64,000 nt of DNA from the NCBI RefSeq assembly GCF_003814835.1, contig NZ_RKRG01000001.1, forward strand, positions 310,001-374,000, in the 5' to 3' direction. The position numbers and the translations under genes are program-made. The notes under the pieces were generated by a model. The model did no database searches. It was not told where the DNA came from and saw nothing but the letters and a program-made list of their open reading frames with translations. Position 1 is the first letter of the stretch, and each line of letters begins with the position of its first letter. Origin of the DNA: Methanobrevibacter gottschalkii DSM 11977 (GTDB lineage Archaea; Methanobacteriota; Methanobacteria; Methanobacteriales; Methanobacteriaceae). Below, piece after piece: positions 28,973 to 36,926 of this stretch.

Positions 28973-29614
28973 CTAATCGTTTAAATTCTCTAAAACTGCA
29001 TTTACAAATAACTGAAGATTAGATGAATATTCCTCATACCATCTACGTCTAATTTTTGATATAACATAAGCAACAGCACCAGACCCGATACCAACGACTG
29101 TTGTGTCGAATGCTACAATGATAGCAGCAGCCAATGTTGAAACATCCCCATTACCTAATGCTGCAAGACCGGGACCCATTGGGATTAAAGTACCCATTAA
29201 TCCAAGAGTTGGACCAATACGAGTAACAATATCTATTTTTTCAAGAGATTTGGCCATGACGACCTCTTCTTCCTCAATTAAATTTAAAGCCCATGATTCT
29301 CGAGATTCACAAGATAATGAATGTGCATCAGCTATTTTTAATAGAACTTCTTTTTGAGAATTATAAATCTCTGAACCATCAACAGCATGTTTAAGTTCAT
29401 CGACTGTTTTAGAATTAACTAAAGAAAATATTAACTTTTCTTTATAATCCCTATTTAATTTTATACGAGTCCTATAATCTGAAATAAGACCTCCAAAAGC
29501 AAAAACTGCAAAAACTGCAAAAATCAATAAGAAAATAATTACTGGAATCTGTAAACTTTGAGAAACTACATTTAAAGCAGCAGTTAAAAACTCACTCCCA
29601 GGAATAGCCACCAT
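28973..29614 (-). CDS. MotA/TolQ/ExbB proton-channel family protein
   Basis: About 213 residues with one N-terminal hydrophobic helix, a cytoplasmic region (about residues 50-125) and two C-terminal helices separated by the typical RIGPTLGLMGTLIPMGPGLAAL and DTTVVGIGSGAVAYVI motifs. In bacteria ExbB or TolQ pentamers surround an ExbD/TolR dimer and convert ion flow into work across the envelope. I take the ATG at 29614 with GGTGATT upstream; the ATG at 29626 contains that site. It is followed 8 bp later by the ExbD-like gene and preceded by DUF2162. Confidence 0.9.
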   Translation of the reverse strand: MVAIPGSEFLTAALNVVSQSLQIPVIIFLLIFAVFAVFAFGGLISDYRTRIKLNRDYKEKLIFSLVNSKTVDELKHAVDGSEIYNSQKEVLLKIADAHSLSCESRESWALNLIEEEEVVMAKSLEKIDIVTRIGPTLGLMGTLIPMGPGLAALGNGDVSTLAAAIIVAFDTTVVGIGSGAVAYVISKIRRRWYEEYSSNLQLFVNAVLENLND

Positions 29615-29648
29615 ATAAATCACCATATAATTTTTTATAATTTTAAAA

Positions 29649-30332
29649 TCATTTCAATAAAGTATTTCTTTTATAATACAACAAACCTAAAACCATTATC
29701 ACAATCAATAAAATAAAAATAAAAGCTATTGAATCAATTGAAACAATATTTATAGGTTTCATATCCCCCATATTCAAAGAGATGATATTTGGAAGCAATA
29801 ATGAAATCATTAAACAATAAATTCCCAATATTAAATACAAGCTTCCAAAACTTCTATAAGACCTATCAATCAACTTTAATTTTCTACAAGCAAAGAATAC
29901 AACAAGGATCAATGAATTAAACAATAGTGTTGCTAATAAACTAATTTGTAAATCATCCAATCCAAAAATAGATTCTTTAGAACCTATACAAATTAACATC
30001 ACCAATATAAAACTTAAGTAAGATAACAAAAGAACATTTATAAAAGTTCTTCCGCACCCATTTTCTTTGATAATAATATATCCTATAAACATTAATAGGA
30101 ATGCAATTAAAAACAATAAAACATAATTATAACTACCTATAATTGAATTTAACTGAATTTTAAAAATGCAAATCGAATAAATAAGAATTAAAGTAGATAT
30201 AAATAAAACAAAAACTAATTTGACTAAATTTTTATTCGAATTAATTTTAGAATTAATAACCAAACCAATAGATATCGCAAAAACCACTATTGAAACAGCA
30301 AATCCAACAGACCATAACAAACTAAAACTCAT
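29649..30332 (-). CDS. DUF2162-type polytopic membrane protein
   Basis: 227 residues with about seven hydrophobic helices and very short loops. I assign it to DUF2162 by gene context and hydropathy rather than by a diagnostic motif. GGAGATATT precedes the ATG. It sits between the Ser-rich secreted protein gene (17 bp upstream) and the ExbB/TolQ gene (34 bp downstream), implying one operon. A permease or motor-coupled transporter role is inference only. Confidence 0.75.
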   Translation of the reverse strand: MSFSLLWSVGFAVSIVVFAISIGLVINSKINSNKNLVKLVFVLFISTLILIYSICIFKIQLNSIIGSYNYVLLFLIAFLLMFIGYIIIKENGCGRTFINVLLLSYLSFILVMLICIGSKESIFGLDDLQISLLATLLFNSLILVVFFACRKLKLIDRSYRSFGSLYLILGIYCLMISLLLPNIISLNMGDMKPINIVSIDSIAFIFILLIVIMVLGLLYYKRNTLLK

Positions 30333-30349
30333 AATATCTCCAAGTTATT

Positions 30350-30865
30350 TTAAGAAAATAATTTAAATAGAATAACACTTATGAAAAACCCACAAAACAA
30401 TACAATAATCAATAATAGAATATTGTTTACTGTAAATAATTCATCATTATCAATTTCACCTGAATCATTAGTTAAATTTTCATTTGTTTTATTTGCATCT
30501 TTAAGAGAAGAATTATCTTTTACAACAGAATTAGATGATGAACCTTGATATGAATCATGGTTTGAATCATGAGCTCCTGAAGAACTAGAGCTACTAGAAT
30601 AAGGGTCAGAACTAGAATAACTAGAACTACGTGAAGAACTAGAGCTACTAGAAGAAGATGAAGCTGGAACGGTAGAACCACCAGAGTTACTTGAAGAACC
30701 AGAACTACCTGAAGAAGATCCGGAATTACTTGATGAACCAACATCATCAGAAGTCACTTCTTCCACATACTCAGAACCATGACCAGGATGAGCGAATACT
30801 CCAGATGCTGCAAATGACATAATAAAAATAACTGAAATCAACAATGCTAATTTTTTACATTCCAT
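30350..30865 (-). CDS. Secreted Ser-rich protein with C-terminal anchor and HPGHG N-terminus
   Basis: 171 residues. A signal peptide (about 1-25, ending in SGVFA) would leave a mature N-terminus starting HPGHGSEYVEEV, with closely spaced histidines that could bind metal. Residues about 42-110 are almost all Ser with Gly and Asn, a flexible spacer probably crossing the wall. A hydrophobic helix near residues 147-168 anchors the C-terminus. It begins the apparent operon with DUF2162, ExbB- and ExbD-like genes. Function is unknown; metal capture or motor coupling is inferred. Confidence 0.75.
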   Translation of the reverse strand: MECKKLALLISVIFIMSFAASGVFAHPGHGSEYVEEVTSDDVGSSSNSGSSSGSSGSSSNSGGSTVPASSSSSSSSSSRSSSYSSSDPYSSSSSSSGAHDSNHDSYQGSSSNSVVKDNSSLKDANKTNENLTNDSGEIDNDELFTVNNILLLIIVLFCGFFISVILFKLFS

Positions 30866-30940
30866 TTAACCACCACATAATTAAATTAAATTTAATTAAG
30901 TAAAATTCTTAAAAAATTTATTTAATTAAATTTAACTTAA

Positions 30941-30973
30941 AAAAATAAAAAAATAATAACTCAGAGAGTTATT
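30941..30973 (-). terminator. Terminator of the FmdE-domain surface protein gene
   Basis: AATAACTC / AGA / GAGTTATT is a perfect 8-bp stem (30955-30973) just after the stop, followed in the direction of transcription by long T runs. It separates this gene from the Ser-rich protein operon downstream. Confidence 0.65.
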
Positions 30974-30983
30974 ACCTTTAAAA

Positions 30984-33914
30984 CTATTTTTTATCACGTT
31001 TCATATAACCTACACCAAGCAAAATTCCAATAGCCAATACACCAATTAAAGCATAAATTAAACTATTTGAATCAGCAGATTTTGCTGCAGGAGATTTAGA
31101 TACCTCATATGATTTTGCATCATCAGGACCGTTTTGTGAATCTTCAGATTCAGCATCTTTAGTAAACTCGCCAACATATGCACTAGAAACTACTGCACCA
31201 GAAGTTCCAACACTTCCAGAAGATGAAGGATTGGAATTTGTATGAGATGCTATAGCATTTGAACTACTGTTAGAATTGGAATTTGAATTACTATTAGGGT
31301 TAATGTTAGGCTTAGAGTTTGAATTTGAATTACTATTGGAATTTTGATTTATTGATTTTAATAAATCTTCTTTAGTGATATCATCAAGGCTTTTCAAGTA
31401 TGAAAGTACATTAAAATCATCACCAGCACCTTGTTTTAACATGTTAAATTGTTCTTCAGTAATCCATTTTTCATTTACGGTTGAGACAATTGGTTTAGAT
31501 TTAACATTTGGATTGTTCCTATTACCATATATGTCAATATAAGCTTTAATTTGACTAGCACGTTTTGCTTCACTAGTTACATACATACTTGTGTCAATTG
31601 TACCCCAATCATCAAAATTAACAATTACTGCCTTACCTATTTTAAGATTTTTATCCCATACGACAAGAACACCTTGAGATATTCCATTTTCAGTTTCATT
31701 TTTTGGTAATTTTTGTACATAAAAAGTACCTAAACCTGGAGATAAATCCAATAGATAAGTTAAACTGTCATCTTTACAATAAATACTAGATGCAATGTAA
31801 GTGTAAGATTCATTTTCACCTAATGGATATTTTTCCTGAATATAATCAGTTATAAAGAAACCTGGTTGAACGCCAGGACATACATGAGCATGATACAAGA
31901 AAGTAGCCATCTGATCAAATAAAGGATGTTCATTCCATGCGTTTACAATACTTTGAATATTAAACCAATTTCCATCAGGAACAAAAGATTTTGCAATAGC
32001 TTTTAATTTATCACTATTATTTAATGTTTCAAAACCAATATCCACAACTCTATTACCATCAAGAGTTCCAACAAAGAAATCTTTAGTATCTGGATTATAT
32101 CTTAAATAAATCATATCAACTAAATCAGAATCCGGATAACGAATTGCAAATGCAAACCACAACGGTTTCCATACAGCTTGGTGAAGACTTAATAAATTTT
32201 GACTATATAATGTTCCTCCAAGGACTTCATGAAGACCATCACGAACAACTACAGTATCTTGGCCATTTAAAAATGCATATCCTGCATCAGTTAAAGCTAG
32301 AAAATCAATATCATCCCTATCAATTTCAACACCCAATTCTTCATTGAATATTTTTTTAGCTTTATTGGCTGCATCAATACCAATTTGTTTAAGTTCAGCA
32401 TCAGTTAATTTAGCATGAGCAACACTATTGATTGTTCTTTTAGCAGTGGGGAGATTTAAAGATAAAATATAGTTTAAATCTAAACCATGACCATCAAGAC
32501 CATACTCTGCAGGTTCACCATCATAAGTTATATTTTCAGTAGTTCCCATCAAGTAATTATATTGTTCTTGATTTAAACCTGTAAATTCATATAAAAAATC
32601 AACTAATTTTTCAGGATTATTATTAATTTTATTAATCCACCAAGAGCAGTATTTTAATTCTTCCAAACTTCCAGCATCAGCATTTATTTTAGTTTCTTTT
32701 TTGAAAAGTTTTTTAAGTTTAGTGGAATTAAATGACATGATAATTAAATCACCAGTCTTTTGTTTGGAATTCCATTTAATAAAACCAATCATATTCTCAG
32801 TAGCCCCAGTATTAGTGGTATTCATACCAGCATAACCAGTTTTACCAATTGTATCATCTAAAAAGAATAATGCTGCATCATCATCCGATCCGCCAGGAAC
32901 TCCGAGTACTTTATAAGCAGTAATATCTGCAGGAGAACCAATTCCACCAGGATTATTTTCTTGCTCAGGCGGATAGTATTTCAACAAAGCTTGAATAATA
33001 CTATATCCACCCAAAGTACCTTCACAAATATGGCCATGAAAAGCGGCTTCTTGAAGAATTTCTCTAGAAACACCAGCAGCCCAACCATTTGCCAAGCTAG
33101 CAAATGCCCAGGAATTTTCACCAACAAGTGACTTATAATATTTATTCCATTGAGCTTTTGTCATGTTCTCAGAAATAGTTCCCAAATATGAATATTTAGT
33201 AGATGCATTTTGGAAAATGATAGCTTTTAACTCATTTCCTTTCTTAACAATAAAAGCAAAATCAATAGGATCAATAGCACTTTGACGTAACATTAATATA
33301 TTGCTATAAGATATTTTTCCATAATTAACCATTGCTTCCATTGCATCTTCACTAGTCTTACCATTATATTTTGCAACACCAGCAGTTGTAATAGCTAAAA
33401 CATCATCAGCATTTTTAAAATCAAGTAATTTATCTGCTTCCGCAGTTACATCTCTACCTAATTTGTAACTTTCAGAAGATTCCATATTAAAAGTGACATT
33501 AGCCAAAATAGATTTACCCATGTTTGGAGTGACTATTTTATATTGAGTCAAATATCCCGGTGCAGAAATAGAAATATTAAGTTTATCTGCAATATTTGTA
33601 GAATTAATTATAACATTATAATTTTGATATGAACTATTAAATTCTTTTGATATAATATGTTTATCATTAACTTTAATAGTAGGATTTATTTTTCCATTAT
33701 CATCAGCATATTGATAATTAACTTTAACATTTAAATTAGATATATCCAAATCATCTTCAGATAAATCATCTTGCTGAATATCCGTAGAGATTGGATTTTC
33801 AAAAACATCTGAATTACCGATATCTTCTGCATAAACTCCACCTGCCATTAGCAAAACTAAAATGCAAAAAAATAAAAGTGAAATTAAATGTTTGTTAATA
33901 TTTTTACCCCCCAT
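30984..33914 (-). CDS. Large surface protein with two FmdE-type domains
   Basis: 976 residues: signal peptide (about 1-29), an N-terminal beta-rich region, two related modules, an Asn/Ser-rich spacer (about 870-905) and a C-terminal membrane helix ending in Arg/Lys. Each module has an AlaGly/Asn-Gly sensor-like part and an FmdE core; the metal motif is H293-G-H-I-C297 in the first and H675-A-H-V-C679 in the second. The second keeps a later Cys713 in YCKDDS; the first has Ser343 at the comparable place. FmdE domains are named after a formylmethanofuran dehydrogenase-linked gene; a cell-surface metal-binding role here is inference. Start is the first ATG; no clear ribosome-binding site. Confidence 0.87.
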   Translation of the reverse strand: MGGKNINKHLISLLFFCILVLLMAGGVYAEDIGNSDVFENPISTDIQQDDLSEDDLDISNLNVKVNYQYADDNGKINPTIKVNDKHIISKEFNSSYQNYNVIINSTNIADKLNISISAPGYLTQYKIVTPNMGKSILANVTFNMESSESYKLGRDVTAEADKLLDFKNADDVLAITTAGVAKYNGKTSEDAMEAMVNYGKISYSNILMLRQSAIDPIDFAFIVKKGNELKAIIFQNASTKYSYLGTISENMTKAQWNKYYKSLVGENSWAFASLANGWAAGVSREILQEAAFHGHICEGTLGGYSIIQALLKYYPPEQENNPGGIGSPADITAYKVLGVPGGSDDDAALFFLDDTIGKTGYAGMNTTNTGATENMIGFIKWNSKQKTGDLIIMSFNSTKLKKLFKKETKINADAGSLEELKYCSWWINKINNNPEKLVDFLYEFTGLNQEQYNYLMGTTENITYDGEPAEYGLDGHGLDLNYILSLNLPTAKRTINSVAHAKLTDAELKQIGIDAANKAKKIFNEELGVEIDRDDIDFLALTDAGYAFLNGQDTVVVRDGLHEVLGGTLYSQNLLSLHQAVWKPLWFAFAIRYPDSDLVDMIYLRYNPDTKDFFVGTLDGNRVVDIGFETLNNSDKLKAIAKSFVPDGNWFNIQSIVNAWNEHPLFDQMATFLYHAHVCPGVQPGFFITDYIQEKYPLGENESYTYIASSIYCKDDSLTYLLDLSPGLGTFYVQKLPKNETENGISQGVLVVWDKNLKIGKAVIVNFDDWGTIDTSMYVTSEAKRASQIKAYIDIYGNRNNPNVKSKPIVSTVNEKWITEEQFNMLKQGAGDDFNVLSYLKSLDDITKEDLLKSINQNSNSNSNSNSKPNINPNSNSNSNSNSSSNAIASHTNSNPSSSGSVGTSGAVVSSAYVGEFTKDAESEDSQNGPDDAKSYEVSKSPAAKSADSNSLIYALIGVLAIGILLGVGYMKRDKK

Positions 33915-34544
33915 ATTATTTTAAATTCATTTGTATCCATAATTGAATATGCAATAATAAAGATTAATCGTATGAATACATTTTAAAAATTGAAGTAATA
34001 AATATATAAATATAATTATTATTTATATTAATAAAAATTATAAAAAAGTATTACTATTCCATTATTTGAACTATTGAAAAAAGAACAATGAAAAAGAATT
34101 ATAATAAGATTCTGATAAAAAAAGTTTAATTACAAGAAATAATTCAAAAAAATAGATTGTTTTATTAAAAACCGTTTCTAATCTGCTAAAAATTGAAATA
34201 AATAAAAGATTTAACAAAATTCAAAAAGTAATAATAAAAAATATCGTATCTTTAATAACAAAGTTATAAAAAAGTATTACGAATTTAAAAAGTAATACAT
34301 TTCATATTTGGACAAATAAAACCATAATTACATCTTAATTATTATAAACCAAGCAGTAAAATGAAATTAAATCTTATTACTTTTAAAAATTAGTTAAACA
34401 AAATTTTAAAATGAATAACAACAATTAAACAAACTAAAATAAGTAATACTCTTTTAAAAAATATCTAAAAAAAGTAATATGGAAATAGTATTATAATGTA
34501 TTACTTCTAATTTCAACTATCGACAATTAAAAAAAAGTGAGAAA
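33915..34544. promoter_or_regulatory. 630-bp divergent control region with repeated AAGTAATAC motif
   Basis: No gene fits here. The region separates the FmdE-domain gene from cbiM. The 8-mer AAGTAATA occurs exactly at 33993, 34226, 34290, 34441 and 34472, and its complement TATTACTT at 34375 and 34499; related AGTATTAC copies lie at 34047 and 34273, and GTATTAT at 34488. One pair, GTATTAC (34274-34280) and GTAATAC (34292-34298), is a perfect inverted repeat with an 11-base spacer. That geometry resembles NikR-type half-site spacing described for Helicobacter, but regulator identity is inferred. Confidence 0.65.
34274..34298. promoter_or_regulatory. Best candidate operator, GTATTAC-N11-GTAATAC
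   Basis: Perfect 7-bp inverted repeat with an 11-base AT spacer, total 25 bp, about 250 bp before cbiM and 360 bp before the FmdE-domain gene. It is the only complete inverted pair among roughly ten half-site copies in this region. Binding by a metal-responsive repressor is inferred. Confidence 0.5.
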
Positions 34545-35168
34545 ATGCATTTACCTGATGGAATAATAAGTTTCGAACAAGCAATAATCTATTGGACAAT
34601 AACATTGATAATTGTTTCACTATTCTTTTACAAATTTTCTAATGATGAAAATAAAGAAAAAAGAATAATATCAATAGCTTTGTTTAGTGTTTTTACAATA
34701 GGCATTACATCATTATCAATCCCATCACCGCTTGGAGTGCCAATCCACTTCTTCATAATACCATTAATAGCTATGTTATTAGGTCCCTTTTCTAGCACAA
34801 TAGTATCTTTTGTAACTTTGATTATGCAAGCATTAACTCTGAATATGGGTGGTATAACATCATTAGGTGCTAATTTCATTGTAATTGGATTCATATTGTC
34901 TGTAGCAACATATGGGTTTTATAAACTATTTTTAAATTTAAATAAAAAATTTGCAATATTTGGATCAACAGTTATTGGAATTATTATTGCCACATTTGGA
35001 CAGATAGGCATTTTATTAATTTCAGGAGCAATGAACCTTGATGTATTATTATCAACATTATTGCCATTTTATGTATTCATCTCATTTATAGAAGGTTTTG
35101 CTAATGTGATTATAATAACAGCTATTGAAAAAATAAAACCCGAAATAATTGAAATAAATAAAATTTAG
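34545..35168 (+). CDS. cbiM: CbiM-type metal permease subunit (Co/Ni ECF transporter S component)
   Basis: 207-residue membrane protein with about six helices. The N-terminus MHLPDGII matches the invariant MH-PDG start of CbiM/NikM, where the amino group and His2 bind Co2+ or Ni2+; HFFIIPLIAMLLGPF and the FVTLIMQALTLNMGGITSLGANF-like central region are also family features. The energising CbiQ and CbiO subunits are not adjacent. GTGAGAAA precedes the ATG. The substrate (Co or Ni) cannot be told from these residues. Confidence 0.88.
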   Translation: MHLPDGIISFEQAIIYWTITLIIVSLFFYKFSNDENKEKRIISIALFSVFTIGITSLSIPSPLGVPIHFFIIPLIAMLLGPFSSTIVSFVTLIMQALTLNMGGITSLGANFIVIGFILSVATYGFYKLFLNLNKKFAIFGSTVIGIIIATFGQIGILLISGAMNLDVLLSTLLPFYVFISFIEGFANVIIITAIEKIKPEIIEINKI

Positions 35169-35176
35169 GTGATAAA

Positions 35177-35659
35177 ATGAAATATTTAAAAATATCAATA
35201 TTGTTATTAATATTACTTTTAGGAATAAGTACGGTGTCATCACATGGAGTAGATGTAACAGCAGACACCATGGTTGTTGCTAATGACAGCAATGGAAAAA
35301 TGGTCAAAAGTATTGCAGAATCAAATAATATTAACATTAGCGTTTATAAATTCACATCTGAAGATGAAGTTACACATATCCTTGAACATAGTATAAACAA
35401 CACAAACAAAAGAATATTGTTTACTGCATATCAAGAGACTGCTAATGATTTTTTAAAAAAGCATCCTGACATGTCCAATAGAATAATTGTAATAGACAAT
35501 GTAAACGACAATACAACTCTTGAAGGACTTCAAAATATTATGAATGTGCCCGTAGAAAATGTAAATAGTGAAAATAATTTTGGATTGCCATTAACAATCG
35601 GTATCATAATAGGTTTATTAATTGGTATTGGCTGTGGAGCATATATAATGAAAAGATAG
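35177..35659 (+). CDS. Two-anchor extracytoplasmic protein paired with CbiM (CbiN/NikL-like topology)
   Basis: 160 residues starting 8 bp after cbiM with GGTGATAAA before the ATG. An N-terminal hydrophobic segment (about 5-22) is followed by SSHGVDVTADTMVV, a ~110-residue soluble region, and a Gly-rich C-terminal helix ending MKR. CbiN and NikL partners of CbiM/NikM have the same two-anchor layout, but this one is longer than usual CbiN and I see no diagnostic motif. If the first segment is cleaved, a His would be at or near the mature N-terminus. Role as accessory to CbiM is inferred from position and topology. Confidence 0.75.
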   Translation: MKYLKISILLLILLLGISTVSSHGVDVTADTMVVANDSNGKMVKSIAESNNINISVYKFTSEDEVTHILEHSINNTNKRILFTAYQETANDFLKKHPDMSNRIIVIDNVNDNTTLEGLQNIMNVPVENVNSENNFGLPLTIGIIIGLLIGIGCGAYIMKR

Positions 35660-35755
35660 GAATTAAATTAATAATTCAAAATCCCCACTTCTTTTTTAAA
35701 AACTACATAATATTTATAATCTTAAAAACACAATATTATACTAAAAGGGATGATT

Positions 35756-36595
35756 ATGAAGATTGGAAAAGGTATCGTGAAAAAATATTCTCGGAAGTAT
35801 AACAGAACACTTAAAAATGGCGAACAAAAGAAATATACTACCGAACAAATACAAATTACCATCCCTAAAAATGAAGATATTTATTACAATCAAGAAGAAG
35901 TTTTAATTATCCCAAATAGTGAAATTGAAAATTTTAAGAGTAGAGAAGAAGAAAATGAATTTTTAAAAATCGCTAATTATTTTTATGTTGAGGAAGTGAA
36001 ACAATTGAATGAACAGATGGATGAAAATTTAAACTCTACTTCAGAATATGAAAAAGAAATTGAAGAGTTAAAAGCTAAGATTACTTCTTTAAAAGATATT
36101 GAAGACAAATATAATTCAATTAAAAAAGATAATATTGACCAACTCAAACAAGAAAACGAGAATATTCGAGATAAACACTCCAAATTGATTATCGAGAATG
36201 AAAACTTAAAAAATAAATTTGTCAATATTAAAACTGAAAATGAAAACTTAAAAAGCAAATATTCAAGTATTAAAGAAGAAAATAGGAATCTTAAAATCAA
36301 ATGTTCCAATTTAAAAGATGAACATTCCACTATTAAAGATAGTTACAATCAAGTTTCAACAAAATACGATCAGTTAAAACAAGAAAACCTCAATACAAAA
36401 ACAGGTTATGCTGAAATCTATGAAATCAATGAAGAATTAGAAAAAGACTATGACACTCTTCGTTTAGAATACAATGACCTGGTCGATAAAATTAACAGTT
36501 TAGAAGAAGAATTATATAAAATTAAAGCTATGAAAGACCACGACACATATATAGCCAATAAAGTTAAAGAATTTATTTTAAAAAGTGGAAATTAA
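35756..36595 (+). CDS. Coiled-coil protein with 14-residue repeats
   Basis: About 279 residues, no recognised family. The first ~75 residues look globular and basic; most of the rest is a long coiled coil. Between about residues 130 and 215 a two-heptad unit recurs, with the pattern x-IK-x-EN-x-NLK-x-K repeated several times. No membrane segment. The ATG at 35756 follows GGGATGATT; the ATG at 35750 lies inside that site. Convergent with the zinc-ribbon gene, overlapping by 4 bp. Structural or DNA/chromosome-associated roles are possible but nothing decides. Confidence 0.78.
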   Translation: MKIGKGIVKKYSRKYNRTLKNGEQKKYTTEQIQITIPKNEDIYYNQEEVLIIPNSEIENFKSREEENEFLKIANYFYVEEVKQLNEQMDENLNSTSEYEKEIEELKAKITSLKDIEDKYNSIKKDNIDQLKQENENIRDKHSKLIIENENLKNKFVNIKTENENLKSKYSSIKEENRNLKIKCSNLKDEHSTIKDSYNQVSTKYDQLKQENLNTKTGYAEIYEINEELEKDYDTLRLEYNDLVDKINSLEEELYKIKAMKDHDTYIANKVKEFILKSGN

Positions 36596-36873
36596 AGAGT
36601 TTTATAATCATCTTGAAACTCTGGATTCCATCTCTTAAGTCCTGGAATAAACACTGCAGTAATACCTGTAGCTTGTGTTTCAGGCAATCTCGGATTTTTT
36701 TCCATCATTTCCTTTGTTTTTCTTGTAATCATTTCTGCTAGAGTTATATCAGGTTCCGTATATTCACCATTTTGATAACAATCTTTACAAAAATCAGGGT
36801 TTAAACTTCCATCCTTGTTAGTTCCATAATCTTCTTTTACAATTGGTCTACCACATGAATTGCAAAATCCCAT
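36592..36873 (-). CDS. Small zinc-ribbon protein
   Basis: 93 residues. CNSCGRP near the start and FCKDCYQNG near residue 28 give a Cys4 zinc site, with the YGTNKDGSLNPDFC segment typical of the putative zinc-ribbon domain family PF12674 (assignment from memory). The remaining ~50 residues are helical without a known domain. It stands alone between the coiled-coil gene and fae-hps. Function unknown. Confidence 0.83.
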   Translation of the reverse strand: MGFCNSCGRPIVKEDYGTNKDGSLNPDFCKDCYQNGEYTEPDITLAEMITRKTKEMMEKNPRLPETQATGITAVFIPGLKRWNPEFQDDYKTL

Positions 36874-36904
36874 AATAAAAACTCCATTAAAAAAAATAGT
36901 TGTA

Positions 36905-36924
36905 AATTAGAAAAAAATCTAATT
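36905..36924 (-). terminator. Possible fae-hps terminator
   Basis: AATTAGA, six A, TCTAATT forms a 7-bp stem just beyond the stop of the Fae-Hps gene, with a T run about 12 bases further on. Confidence 0.45.
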
Positions 36925-36926
36925 CA

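Noticed and set aside
30520-30747. Repeated nucleotide pattern in the Ser-rich gene, considered as a tandem repeat or CRISPR
   Set aside because: It follows the reading frame and codes poly-Ser; units are irregular and there are no spacers.
31255-31350. Direct repeats encoding Asn-Ser
   Set aside because: Low-complexity coding sequence of the FmdE-domain protein spacer, not an RNA or CRISPR feature.
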